From the NCBI GenBank assembly GCA_965228975.1, contig OZ245851.1, positions 1,178,001 to 1,242,000 on the forward strand: a stretch of 64,000 nucleotides of DNA, in the 5' to 3' direction. This DNA is from JAJFJD01 sp965228975 (GTDB taxonomy: Bacteria; Pseudomonadota; Alphaproteobacteria; UBA8366). The stretch's first letter is position 1; every line of letters begins with the position of its first letter. The notes below the pieces were generated by a model that had not been told where the DNA came from, searched no databases, and saw only the letters and a program-made list of their open reading frames with translations. A program made the position numbers and the translations under genes. Of the stretch, positions 35,137 to 44,264 are shown piece by piece.

Positions 35137-36471
35137 TTACTTTTCGGGAACTGGATCGCCTCTTGCGCGATCGACGGCGGCATCATCGACAACGGAACGC
35201 AAGTGCAAATCGCGCTGCGGGAAGGGAATTTCGATTCCGTGCTCGTGGAATTTTCGCCACACGTTCAGCCGAACTTCCGAAAGTACGTTGGTCACGCCGC
35301 GTGTCGGGTCCTGTATCCAAACTCTAATCTCGAGATTTACGGAGCTATCGCCGAAATCGACGAGGTGACAGACCACCGGCGGATCGTCGAGGATTCGCTC
35401 GATCTCGGCCGCGGCGTCGATGCAGATCCGCCGGGCCAGAAAGATGTCCGAATTGTAGGAAACTCCGACACCGATCTTGAAGCGGACCTTTTGATCGGAA
35501 TGCGACCAGTTCTCGACCCGTTCGGTAATCAACAACTCGTTCGGAATTAGATGCTCTGTACCGTCCCGGGTGATAACCGACGTGTACCGAATCCCCAAGT
35601 GATTGATCCATCCAAAGGTATCGTCGACGGCGATGACGTCGCCGGGCTTGATCGACCGGTCGAGCAAAAGAATAAGGCCGCTGACAAAATTCGCGACGAT
35701 CTTCTGCATGCCGAACCCGAGGCCGACGCCGAGTGCGCCGCCGAATATCGTCAAGGCCGTCAGATCGATCCCAACAACGTTGAGCGCCAGTAGAAAGGCG
35801 AGGGTGATCAACGCGATCCGTAACAGCTTTGCCAATAGTTCTTGTACGGACGGTGTGAAGGACTGCGCCGACCGAATGCTGCGTTCGCCGACCCGGGACA
35901 GCAGTAACGCCAGCCACAGCAGCAACACCAAGACCAATAGTGCCTTGATAACAAGAAGCAACGAAATGCGCACTTGACCAAGGTTCAAGGCCAGCCCATC
36001 CAGAAACTTCATTGCAGGGTCCAACAGGCCGAGAATATTTAGCGCGGCGACTGTCCAAGCAGCGACGGTCACGAAATGGCTGATCGCGCGGTTGCGGATG
36101 AGTTGTGCGGCTAGCCGGATGACGACCCACAGAAACAGCAAACTTTCCGTGACCCGCAGAAAGCTACTTGGAAACTCCGCTGCATCAGCAATTAACCCGG
36201 CAATCCAGATCAACCCAAGCCAGATCATCGGGGCGGTGACCGACTTCATTGCCCGGAATAACCCGCGCAACCTGAAGTCGGTTTCCAGATTCTCGATTTT
36301 CTGCGAGAGCCAATTGTCGCACGGCGTCGAGAGCAGCTTGGCCACCACTAAAGACGCGAGGATGATCGCTATTTGAAGCGCGCTCGGCCAGACCAGGAGT
36401 TCCGTTTCGCCCCAGGCCCGAAGGGTCGTCCACAGATCGATCCACCAGTTTGAAGTCATGAAATCTTGCAT
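35137..36471 (-). CDS. Small-conductance mechanosensitive channel, MscS family
   Basis: This 444-residue membrane protein is longer than E. coli MscS (286) because it has an N-terminal region with several extra spans, as in the MscS-like alphaproteobacterial forms. The pore helix is GGALGVGLGFGMQKIVANFV with the Gly/Ala packing face. It is followed by the beta domain (LLLDRSIKPGDVIAVDD, FGWINHLGIRYTSV) and the C-terminal alpha/beta cage. It opens under osmotic downshock to release solutes. It converges with amidase three. Confidence 0.9.
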   Translation of the reverse strand: MQDFMTSNWWIDLWTTLRAWGETELLVWPSALQIAIILASLVVAKLLSTPCDNWLSQKIENLETDFRLRGLFRAMKSVTAPMIWLGLIWIAGLIADAAEFPSSFLRVTESLLFLWVVIRLAAQLIRNRAISHFVTVAAWTVAALNILGLLDPAMKFLDGLALNLGQVRISLLLVIKALLVLVLLLWLALLLSRVGERSIRSAQSFTPSVQELLAKLLRIALITLAFLLALNVVGIDLTALTIFGGALGVGLGFGMQKIVANFVSGLILLLDRSIKPGDVIAVDDTFGWINHLGIRYTSVITRDGTEHLIPNELLITERVENWSHSDQKVRFKIGVGVSYNSDIFLARRICIDAAAEIERILDDPPVVCHLVDFGDSSVNLEIRVWIQDPTRGVTNVLSEVRLNVWRKFHEHGIEIPFPQRDLHLRSVVDDAAVDRARGDPVPEK

Positions 36472-36557
36472 CGTAACCGCAGAGTCAATTTCCAGACGTC
36501 GAGTTTAACCATACACAGGGTTTGCCGCTCGTCATCGCATATGCGGGGGACGATACG

Positions 36558-36980
36558 CTAATCCTCCGTGACCTTCCGGCGGCCCTTCTTGATGTCGCTT
36601 TTTCGGCGTTTGCTGTCGAGACGCCGCCGCTTCGACCCCTTCGTGGGTTTCGTCGGCCGCCGGTGTTTGGGTGGTGCGGCCGCCTCCCGGATCAGCGCGG
36701 TCAACCGATTCATCGCGTCCTTCCGATTGAGCTCCTGCGTGCGGAACCGGTTGGCGTTAATCACGATCACGCCGTCCTTCGTCATGCGCCGGCCCGCGAG
36801 GGGTTTGAGCCGCAGAAAGACGGCATTCGATAGCGATGGACTCGACCGGGCATTGAACCGTAACTGGACTGCGCTCTCCGTTTTGTTGACCTTCTGACCG
36901 CCGGCCCCGGGGGAGCGGATGAAATGCTCCTCGATTTCCGACTCCTCGATGCCGATGGACGGCGTAATTCGGATCATCAT
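36558..36980 (-). CDS. arfB: Alternative ribosome-rescue factor ArfB (YaeJ)
   Basis: This 140-residue peptidyl-tRNA hydrolase rescues ribosomes stalled without a stop codon. The GGQ catalytic motif lies at residues 27-29 in SPGAGGQKVNK. The basic C-terminal tail (KPTKGSKRRRLDSKRRK and beyond) enters the mRNA channel in known ArfB. The domain lacks the codon-recognition region of RF1/RF2. It is a free-standing gene between mscS and a divergent methyltransferase gene. Confidence 0.93.
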   Translation of the reverse strand: MMIRITPSIGIEESEIEEHFIRSPGAGGQKVNKTESAVQLRFNARSSPSLSNAVFLRLKPLAGRRMTKDGVIVINANRFRTQELNRKDAMNRLTALIREAAAPPKHRRPTKPTKGSKRRRLDSKRRKSDIKKGRRKVTED

Positions 36981-37126
36981 GCGGTTCTACCGGTTACGGC
37001 GCCGAATGGCGCGGTGAGGTAGTAGTACAGTATCCTTACAAATGGGTCGTCCTACCACCTCGAGCCCGCGCGGCGCAGTCGCATCGGCACCCAGACACAC
37101 CCAGCAAATACCGGAGCGAATCGCGA

Positions 37127-37957
37127 ATGAAGGATAAGGAATCAACTCCCGGTCAGACTTGGGAGGAAAGGTCCGTCGAATGGAAGAAGAACGCGTACGA
37201 GTCGGTGTCGAAGGATGATGCGCCCAACCAAATGTTGATCGAGTTGGCGGGAATCCAAGTTGGCGATACGGTGCTGGACTTGGCCTCCGGAACCGGAGAG
37301 CCCGCGATCAGCATCGCGCTGCATGTGGGTTTGAAGGGGCGGGTCGTGGCCACGGATATGACGCCCAACATGCTGGATGCCGCCCGGCAACGCGCCGAAC
37401 GGCTCGAACTCGACAACATGAGGTTCGAGGTCTGTAGGATGGAGGCGCTACCCTTCGACGACAAGTCCTTCGACGCGGTCACCTGCCGCTTTGGGATCAT
37501 GCATTCGGCGGATCCGCTTACGGCGCTGAAGGAAGCACGCCGCGTCCTGAAGCCCGGTAAAAAGGCGGCCTACATGGTGCACGGACCGCCGGACTCGAAC
37601 ACCCTGTGGACGACCGTACATGTCGCCGCGCCGAGATTGCTTCATTTAGACGATTCGAAGAGGGTCGCGCATCATTTCAGGTTTAGCGAAGGCGATGAAT
37701 TGGCCGACCTGATGCAGACTGCGGGTTTCGACGTGGTCGCGGATGATCAATTATGCCGAACGGTCGTGGAAAACCGCGGCGAGCGCTTTTGGAACAAACT
37801 TCTGTTCCGGGACTACGGGAATCATATCGACGCATTGGACGAAGCCCGGCAAGCCGACGTCCACGATGGGATGGAGGCGGCATTCGGGGAATTCCAGGAA
37901 GCGGGCGAATACAGACTGCGAACGGCGCAACGGTTCCTCGTCGGGGCGGCATCATGA
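37127..37957 (+). CDS. Class I SAM-dependent methyltransferase (UbiE/ubiquinone-type)
   Basis: This 276-residue protein has the SAM-binding motif LDLASGTGEPA, the acidic-loop region VATDMTPNMLDAARQRA and the post-II motif FDAVTCRFGIMHSADP. The fold and motif set resemble UbiE-type C-methyltransferases and small-molecule methyltransferases. No ubiquinone genes adjoin it. It is divergent from arfB and starts 73 bases before a PdxA-type gene, which may be co-transcribed. Substrate unknown. Confidence 0.85.
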   Translation: MKDKESTPGQTWEERSVEWKKNAYESVSKDDAPNQMLIELAGIQVGDTVLDLASGTGEPAISIALHVGLKGRVVATDMTPNMLDAARQRAERLELDNMRFEVCRMEALPFDDKSFDAVTCRFGIMHSADPLTALKEARRVLKPGKKAAYMVHGPPDSNTLWTTVHVAAPRLLHLDDSKRVAHHFRFSEGDELADLMQTAGFDVVADDQLCRTVVENRGERFWNKLLFRDYGNHIDALDEARQADVHDGMEAAFGEFQEAGEYRLRTAQRFLVGAAS

Positions 37958-38030
37958 GAGCCGGTGGGCAAATTGCTTGGAGACGGGGGGTCGCATAGAC
38001 TCCGGATACACCCCAACGGTGGAGAATCGA

Positions 38031-39065
38031 ATGCCGGGAGCGGAGAAGCCGAAGGTCGGCGTGTTGATGGGCGATCCTTGCGGTATCGGGCCGGAGTTGG
38101 TCGCCAAGGTTCTGGCCGACCGGTCGTTCGATCCCGATGCAGAGATGATCCTGATCGGCGACGCGCGCATTCTATCCCGGGAAATGGAAGGGATGGGTCT
38201 GCGCCACGAGTTGCAGATCCATAACGACCTCGCGGCGTTCGACCCTGCCAATCCCGCCACCCGGTTTCTCTCGGTGCCGGTGACGGAAATCGATCTGGAC
38301 GCGTTGCCGTTGGCGACCGCGAACGAGATCGGCGGCCGGTATGCGATGGAGGTGCTTTCCACTGCGCTGGACCTGGCCGTCGCGAAGAAGATCGACGCGG
38401 TCGCCTATGCGCCGATGAACAAGCATGCAATGAACCTCGCCGGTTGGAAGTACCGGGACGGGATCGACTTCTGCACCAGCCATCTCGGTTGGGACGGCCC
38501 GGCCTCCGAGCTCAACGTTCTCGACAATCTTTGGGTGGCGCGCGTCACCTCGCATGTGCCGATGCGGGATGTGTGGGAACACCTGACCGTCGACCGGATT
38601 TACTCGATCATCGCGCTGTTGCACGACACGTTGGCCGCCTCGGGCGTTGCTTCGCCGCGCATCACGGTTGCGGGCTACAATCCGCATTGCGGCGAGGGCG
38701 GTCTTTGCGGCACAGAAGAAATCGATGCGATCATCCCGGCCATCGAGCGGGCGCAATCCGACGGGATGTCGGTGAGCGGACCCGTCTCCGCGGACTTCGT
38801 CTATGTCGACGCCCAGGCGAAGGGATTCGATGGCATCGTCGCGATGTATCACGACCAATGTCAGATCGCGAATAAACTGCTGGATTTCGACCGCGGGATA
38901 TCGATCCATGGCGGCACGCCGGTTCCGACCGTGACGACCGCACACGGAACGGCTTTCGATATCGTCGGAACCGATCGGGCGAATCCGGAAGCCTTGTGCA
39001 GGGCGATTGCCGTCGCTGCGCGGGTTGCCGGTAACCGTAAGATGTACGAGGAACAGAAGGCCTAG
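38031..39065 (+). CDS. PdxA-family dehydrogenase, PdxA2-like
   Basis: This 344-residue metal- and NAD-dependent dehydrogenase shares the PdxA fold. It keeps metal ligands His in VTSHVPM, His in GYNPHCGEGG and His in AMYHDQC. The block HDQCQIANKLLDFDRG with IHGGTPVP matches the PdxA2/4-phospho-D-threonate dehydrogenase side of the family more than biosynthetic PdxA. No DUF1537 kinase gene lies beside it. TphB, a terephthalate diol dehydrogenase, is a further relative, and the flavoprotein hydroxylase next door makes that alternative worth keeping. ATG 38031 follows GGTGGAGAAT. Confidence 0.82.
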   Translation: MPGAEKPKVGVLMGDPCGIGPELVAKVLADRSFDPDAEMILIGDARILSREMEGMGLRHELQIHNDLAAFDPANPATRFLSVPVTEIDLDALPLATANEIGGRYAMEVLSTALDLAVAKKIDAVAYAPMNKHAMNLAGWKYRDGIDFCTSHLGWDGPASELNVLDNLWVARVTSHVPMRDVWEHLTVDRIYSIIALLHDTLAASGVASPRITVAGYNPHCGEGGLCGTEEIDAIIPAIERAQSDGMSVSGPVSADFVYVDAQAKGFDGIVAMYHDQCQIANKLLDFDRGISIHGGTPVPTVTTAHGTAFDIVGTDRANPEALCRAIAVAARVAGNRKMYEEQKA

Positions 39066-39191
39066 CCGCTTTGTGGCGTGGCGCTGATATCGGTGCCAAA
39101 CGCGCTCGCGGCAGCAAATGCGGTGAGGGTATGCGAGAATTCATCGGTTTGCCGGACCTTGCCAGCCCGATCTCGATAAGTGTGCATTGAT

Positions 39192-40430
39192 ATGTCCAAT
39201 CCCAAAGGAAGAATCCTGATCGTGGGTGCCGGCCCTGTCGGCCTCATTGCGGCGCTCCGGCTTTCTCAGGCGGGAATCCCTGTAACGCTTTTCGAAAAAG
39301 AAAAACGTTTGCTGGACGATCCAAGGGCGGCGACGACCCATCCTGCGACGCTCGAGATGCTGGATGATATCGGCATGGTTGCCGAGGCCGAGAAGCAGGG
39401 TCTCGTTTGTGATGAATTCTATTTCTGGGATCGTCCCCGGGACGAGATTGTCGCGAAGTTCAATCACCGCCTGCTGGCCGATGAAACCAAGTTCCCGTAC
39501 GTCGTCCAATGCGAACAGTACAAGTTGGCGAAGATCGCGCTGGCGATGCTTGAGGACTATCCGGACACCGACGTCCGGTTTTCCCACGAAGTGAAGGGTG
39601 TTCACCAAGATGCTGACACCGTTAGAGTGTCGGTCGCCGGTCCAAACGGAAGCGAGATGGTTTCGGGAACCTATCTTATCGGCTGTGACGGTGGCCGCAG
39701 CACCATTCGCAAATCGACCGGAATTGGCTTCGAGGGATTTACCTATGAAGAAAGATTCGTGGTGCTCTCGACGCCATTCGATTTCGAGACGGAGCGCGGA
39801 TGCTGTTATCGCAACTACTATGCCGACCCTGATGAGTGGTGCAACTTGTTCAAGGTATCGCATAACGGGCCGCCGGGGTTATGGCGTGCCGTTTTCCCCA
39901 GCGATGTCGAGTTATCCGAGGACGAAGTTTTGAGCGATGCCGCCGTTCAGGCGCGGATGCAGAAGTTCTTCCCGAAAGACGGTGAGTACGACATTGTGCA
40001 TCGGAATATCTATTCCATAAATCAACGTGTTGCCTCGACCTTCAGGCTGGGCCGCGTTCTATTGGCGGGAGATTCGGCGCATCTGAACAACTCGATCGGC
40101 GGCATGGGGCTCAACGGCGGCATTCATGATGCGATGAATGCGACGGAAAAGCTGATCAGCGTGTGGCGTGACGAAGCCGACGACAGCCTCTTGGACGTCT
40201 ACGATGTCCAACGCCGCACAACGACCCATGAATTTACCCAAGCACAGACGATCGCCAACAAGAAGCGGCTGGAAGCGAAAGATCCGGAGGCTCGCGCGAA
40301 GAACTTGCAGGAACTCCGGGATATCGCTGCGGACCCGGAACGGGCGAGAGCATTCTTGATGGGCACGTCAATGATATCCGCTGTCAGGCGCGCATCCACA
40401 TTGGGCACACGGTTCGCGGCGGGACGTTAG
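39192..40430 (+). CDS. FAD-dependent monooxygenase (UbiH/aromatic hydroxylase family)
   Basis: This 412-residue flavoprotein has the dinucleotide-binding GAGPVGLIAALRLSQAG near residue 12, the GCDGGRSTIRKSTG motif, and the second FAD motif GRVLLAGDSAHLNNSIGGMG. These match class A flavoprotein hydroxylases that use NAD(P)H and O2 to hydroxylate aromatic or quinone substrates. ATG 39192 is chosen over GTG 39180. It begins 126 bases after the PdxA2-like gene on the same strand. The substrate is unknown. Confidence 0.88.
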   Translation: MSNPKGRILIVGAGPVGLIAALRLSQAGIPVTLFEKEKRLLDDPRAATTHPATLEMLDDIGMVAEAEKQGLVCDEFYFWDRPRDEIVAKFNHRLLADETKFPYVVQCEQYKLAKIALAMLEDYPDTDVRFSHEVKGVHQDADTVRVSVAGPNGSEMVSGTYLIGCDGGRSTIRKSTGIGFEGFTYEERFVVLSTPFDFETERGCCYRNYYADPDEWCNLFKVSHNGPPGLWRAVFPSDVELSEDEVLSDAAVQARMQKFFPKDGEYDIVHRNIYSINQRVASTFRLGRVLLAGDSAHLNNSIGGMGLNGGIHDAMNATEKLISVWRDEADDSLLDVYDVQRRTTTHEFTQAQTIANKKRLEAKDPEARAKNLQELRDIAADPERARAFLMGTSMISAVRRASTLGTRFAAGR

Positions 40431-40482
40431 GTTCCACTCTTGAGTTCAATCCGATCCTGACGTGCCCGGCTGGGATGACAGG

Positions 40483-41322
40483 TCACGCTCCCGGCGTCCA
40501 GCCGTAGATTTGTTGCAGCGTGCCGCCCATGAGCGATTCCCGCTCGGCATCCGATAGTCGATCGGTGAGTTTGAAGGGCTCTACGCCTTGTTGATAACTC
40601 ACGACATTGATCGCCCGCGTCCAGTCGGTGCCCCACATACATCGGTCGAATCCGAACGCGTCGAAGACGCGCCCGAGCGGATCCCATAAATCGTCATAGG
40701 GAAATGGCGCATGCGACAAGGTGCAGGCGCCGGTGACCTTCACCGCGACATTCTCGAATGCTGCGAGTTCCAGTAGTTGCGGAAATGTGGCGAATGGCTC
40801 CGGCGGCGCCGGTGGAGTGCGGGGTTGGTATATGCCGAGATGGTCCACTACCAGCCGAGTTCCTTCGTGCCGCGCGGCTAAGGCGCGGACCTGCGGCAGG
40901 CGACCCGCGCAGGCGAGATTGACTGGCAGGCCGTGGCGGCCTGCCGCCGCCAGGATGCGGTTTGTTCCGGGATCATCCGGATCGTCCGGGGCGGTATTGG
41001 TCAACATGATGCGCACGCCGACTGCACCCTCGGTCTCTGCCCAATCCGCAATGATGTCGTCTGCGGCAGGATCGGCCGGATTCAGCGGCTTGACCAGGGC
41101 GAACCGGTCCGGATACGCGGCCCGTACCGAAATGGCGTAGCTTGGGTCATAGCGGTACATCGTCCAGGCCGACACCACTATCGCCGCGTCGACGCCGACC
41201 GCATCCATCGCCGCAACCATGTCGTCGCCCGTGACCTCGGGCGGCCCCGCAAGGACATCAGTCCAAGGACGGTCCGGATGATCCCGCTCATAGACGTGTA
41301 CCTGCGCATCGATGGTCAACAT
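40483..41322 (-). CDS. Amidohydrolase family protein (TIM-barrel, PF04909-like)
   Basis: This 279-residue protein starts with TIDAQVHVY, where amidohydrolase-2 proteins have DxHxH; only the last His is at the classical place. Other barrel residues appear in VVDHLGIYQPR (His) and MWGTDWTRAINVV (Asp). The size and layout fit the small PF04909 hydrolases/decarboxylases such as 2-pyrone-4,6-dicarboxylate hydrolase. It is in the same direction as the VOC gene (46-base gap) and converges with the monooxygenase. A ring-fission or lactonase role is suggested by context only. Confidence 0.82.
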   Translation of the reverse strand: MLTIDAQVHVYERDHPDRPWTDVLAGPPEVTGDDMVAAMDAVGVDAAIVVSAWTMYRYDPSYAISVRAAYPDRFALVKPLNPADPAADDIIADWAETEGAVGVRIMLTNTAPDDPDDPGTNRILAAAGRHGLPVNLACAGRLPQVRALAARHEGTRLVVDHLGIYQPRTPPAPPEPFATFPQLLELAAFENVAVKVTGACTLSHAPFPYDDLWDPLGRVFDAFGFDRCMWGTDWTRAINVVSYQQGVEPFKLTDRLSDAERESLMGGTLQQIYGWTPGA

Positions 41323-41367
41323 GATGACCTTTCCCTTGCTTGAATTTGTCTGCCGATTTGCGCCGGG

Positions 41368-41766
41368 TCAGGCCTTCGCCTTCCAAAAATTCGTGGCGTA
41401 ATCATCGTTCACGATGTCGAACACCACGCCGTTGGGGTCGCGAAACTTCACCTCGGTGTCGGCGTGCTGGCGGCTTGGGATTTTCATGTGATATCGGCCG
41501 CCGTTGGATTCGATCGTCTCGCCGGTGGCTTTCAGGTCGTCGACGATGAATCCCATGTGATGGAGGCCGAAGAAGTCCTTGCCACGTTCGTCCCCGGCCG
41601 TCTCGTCGTCCGGAAAACGCAGAATCGCCAAGCTGACCGTTCCGTCCGACAGCAGCATGCCGAACTTGGATTCGCGCACGCGCTCCATATCGAATGTCTT
41701 TTCGTAGAACTGTGCCGCAGCCTCCGGATCAGGCACCGTTACCGCGATATGACGAAGCTTTCCCAT
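41368..41766 (-). CDS. VOC superfamily (glyoxalase/dioxygenase-like) protein
   Basis: This 132-residue protein shows the paired beta-alpha-beta-beta-beta modules of the vicinal-oxygen-chelate fold. Metal-ligand candidates are His in LRHIAVTV, His in FGLHHMGFIV and a Glu/Asp in the last strand before PNGVVFDIV. ATG 41766 follows GGGAGGAAGG. Related proteins are glyoxalase I, extradiol dioxygenases and methylmalonyl-CoA epimerase. It precedes the amidohydrolase gene in the same unit. Confidence 0.85.
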   Translation of the reverse strand: MGKLRHIAVTVPDPEAAAQFYEKTFDMERVRESKFGMLLSDGTVSLAILRFPDDETAGDERGKDFFGLHHMGFIVDDLKATGETIESNGGRYHMKIPSRQHADTEVKFRDPNGVVFDIVNDDYATNFWKAKA

Positions 41767-42004
41767 GACCTTCCTCCCTAAGCTGTTGGCGGCATCCTCG
41801 CGAGGGCACCATTGCCGTATCCTAACACGCGCCCCGAGCGGTACATATTTCAACCGGAAAGCCAGACCGGTTGCCGCGGCGTTCGCCGCTCGGCGGAGCG
41901 CCGTTTTCGGCGGTTTGATGTAAGCTATGGGGTGTTATCCGGCAAAAAGCACGATCCATTGCCGAACCGACTGCAACTCGACGACAACGTCTCAGGGAGG
42001 GCTC

Positions 42005-42940
42005 GTGGCGCTGCTCATCGTCAATCTAGACAGGCTCATTGGAAATGCGGAAGCGTGGCGCGCCGTGTTGGCCGAAAAGCTGCCCGATTTGGAGGTTCGC
42101 ATCTGGCCCGCTGTGGGAGATCCATCGGATATCGAATATCTCGCATTCATGCGCCCCGATTTCGACGTTTTGCCGCCGCTTCCAAACTTGAAGGCCATGT
42201 TTACACGCTCGGCCGGTGTGGATTCCTTTATCGATCACCCTCGGTTGCCGAAAGTGCCGCTTGGTAAGGTGGAACCGTCGGGCGGCGATCCGATGATGAC
42301 GGAGTATGTCGTCATGCACGTTCTTCGGTTCCACCGCGAAATGCCGGCCTATCAGGTGCGTCAGGCGAACAAGGAGTGGCACACCGGTCCGATAACGCGG
42401 CCGGAGGAAAGGCGCATTGGGTTCCTGGGGTATGGCATGATGGCCAAGGCGCCGGCGCTGGTTTTGAAGTCACTTGAATTCGATGTCTCGGCTTGGGTCC
42501 GGACGCCGAAGGAGGATGCCGAAGTCCGGCTGTTCCACGGCCCCGACCAACTCGAGCCGTTTCTCAATCAAACCGATATCGCCGTCTGTTTGTTACCGCT
42601 CACCAAGCAGACCGAGGGCATTTTCTGCGCCCGCACCTTCGCCATGATGCCGAAAGGGGCGATGCTCGTTAATGTCGGACGCGGCAAACACGTGGTTGAA
42701 GAGGATTTGATCAATGCGCTGGACTCGGGACAATTATCCTACGCCGCGCTCGATGCTCTCTGGCCGGAGCCGCTGCCGCCGGAGAGCCCGCTGTGGCTGC
42801 ATCCCAAGGTCACGGTCATGCCGCATGTGGCCCGGCGGCCGACCGTCACGCAACTGGTTACAGAGATCGCTGCCAACATCAGGCGCTTGCGGGCGGGTGG
42901 AACACTCTTGCAGGAAATCGATAACGCAAACGGGTATTGA
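42005..42940 (+). CDS. ghrA: D-2-hydroxyacid dehydrogenase, GhrA-type (glyoxylate/hydroxypyruvate reductase)
   Basis: This 311-residue NAD(P)H-dependent reductase resembles GhrA. The nucleotide motif reads GFLGYGMMAKA, with Ala where the last Gly is usual. Catalytic residues are Arg in VNVGRG, Glu in the WPEPLPPESP region and His in MPHVARRP. The GTG at 42005 is chosen because AGGGAGG lies just before it. It is divergent from the VOC gene across a 238-base gap and converges with hemB. Reduction of glyoxylate or hydroxypyruvate is the family role. Confidence 0.88.
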   Translation: MALLIVNLDRLIGNAEAWRAVLAEKLPDLEVRIWPAVGDPSDIEYLAFMRPDFDVLPPLPNLKAMFTRSAGVDSFIDHPRLPKVPLGKVEPSGGDPMMTEYVVMHVLRFHREMPAYQVRQANKEWHTGPITRPEERRIGFLGYGMMAKAPALVLKSLEFDVSAWVRTPKEDAEVRLFHGPDQLEPFLNQTDIAVCLLPLTKQTEGIFCARTFAMMPKGAMLVNVGRGKHVVEEDLINALDSGQLSYAALDALWPEPLPPESPLWLHPKVTVMPHVARRPTVTQLVTEIAANIRRLRAGGTLLQEIDNANGY

Positions 42941-43044
42941 ACGGTGTTGCCGACCGCCGGTGCAGGGTTATCGCCGGTCCCGGCATCCCACAGCGGCGGC
43001 GGCGCACTTCCCGATCACGTCGATTAGGCGCGTGGTACAGCCCG

Positions 43045-44106
43045 TCAGCTTTTCTTGAGGAGGTCCGCAGCTTCCAGGGCGGCGTAGGTCAGGATGCCGT
43101 CCGCGCCGGCGCGTTTGAACGCCAGAAGCGATTCGAGGATCACCCGGTCGTTGTCCAGCCATCCGTTTTGGGCCGCGGCCTTCAACATCGCGTACTCGCC
43201 GCTCACTTGGTAGACCATCGTTGGCATGGCGTAGGCATCCTTGATCCGGCGCAGGATGTCGAGATAGGGCATCCCCGGTTTCACCATGACCATGTCCGCG
43301 CCTTCCTGGATATCGTGCCAGGCTTCGCGCAGGGCTTCGTCGCTATTGGCAGGGTCCATCTGGTAGGTCCGTTTGTCGCCGACCAGCGCGGCCTTGGTGC
43401 CGACCGCATCACGGAACGGCCCGTAAAAGGCCGATGCGTATTTCGCCGAATAGGCCATGATCCGCACGGCGTCGAAGCCATTGGCGTCCAGTGTCTGGCG
43501 GATTGCGCCGACCCGCCCGTCCATCATGTCGGATGGCGCCACGGTATCGCAGCCGGCCGCGGCCTGGACCATGGCCTGCTGCACCAGAATCTCGACCGAC
43601 TCGTCGTTCAGGATCGTCTCGCCTTCCATCACGCCGTCATGCCCATGCGTCGTATACGGGTCGAGGGCAACATCGCAGACGACCATCATCTCGGGCACCG
43701 CTTCCTTGATGGCGCGGATGCCGCGGCACACCAGATTGTCCGGGTTGGTGCATTCGCGTCCGTCGTCGGTCTTCAGGGCAGGGTCGGTATAGGGGAAGAG
43801 GGCAACCGCCGGGATGCCCGCTTCGGCGGCCTGTTCCGCCGCCTTCGGCAGAAGGTCGACCGAACGCCGTTCCACGCCGGGCATCGAGTCTACCGGCCGG
43901 CGCGCATTGTCGCCGTCGATGATGAAAAGCGGCAGGATGAAATCGTCGGGCGTCAGTTTGTTCTCGGCGACGAGGCGACGCGTGGCGTCCTCGCGACGAT
44001 TGCGGCGCATGCGGACGGTCGGATACAGGCCGGCACCGCCATCCACCATGGGTTTGGCAGTCGGTTTCTTTGCGCCGGGGAACGGCGTCAGTTTGGCTTT
44101 CGACAT
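43045..44106 (-). CDS. hemB: Porphobilinogen synthase (delta-aminolevulinic acid dehydratase)
   Basis: This 353-residue enzyme condenses two aminolevulinates to porphobilinogen in haem synthesis. Lys222 in AYSAKYAS and Lys276 in MVKPGMPY form the Schiff bases. At the metal site, Asp145, Asp149 and Asp157 in VCDVALDPYTTHGHDG replace the Cys residues of zinc-type HemB, which marks the magnesium-dependent form common in alphaproteobacteria. ATG 44106 follows CGGGAGG; the frame extends six bases upstream to a TTG. It converges with ghrA. Confidence 0.95.
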   Translation of the reverse strand: MSKAKLTPFPGAKKPTAKPMVDGGAGLYPTVRMRRNRREDATRRLVAENKLTPDDFILPLFIIDGDNARRPVDSMPGVERRSVDLLPKAAEQAAEAGIPAVALFPYTDPALKTDDGRECTNPDNLVCRGIRAIKEAVPEMMVVCDVALDPYTTHGHDGVMEGETILNDESVEILVQQAMVQAAAGCDTVAPSDMMDGRVGAIRQTLDANGFDAVRIMAYSAKYASAFYGPFRDAVGTKAALVGDKRTYQMDPANSDEALREAWHDIQEGADMVMVKPGMPYLDILRRIKDAYAMPTMVYQVSGEYAMLKAAAQNGWLDNDRVILESLLAFKRAGADGILTYAALEAADLLKKS

Positions 44107-44264
44107 TGGCAACCTCCCGAGGTCGCACCGATCTTACGCCGCGTCGCAGGCGAGTAAAAGCGCCGTAATCACCTATTCGAGCAACTGAGGTTTAGAGTGA
44201 TGCCCGTTACAGAATATTTAATGCGAATGTATTTTAATTGCCGCTCCTCAGGATGGGGTGTGCT

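Noticed and set aside
36505..36512. TTAACCAT upstream of mscS as a CtrA site
   Set aside because: It is only a half-site with no second TTAA at seven bases.
42937..44157. 406-residue plus-strand open frame
   Set aside because: It is antisense to hemB.
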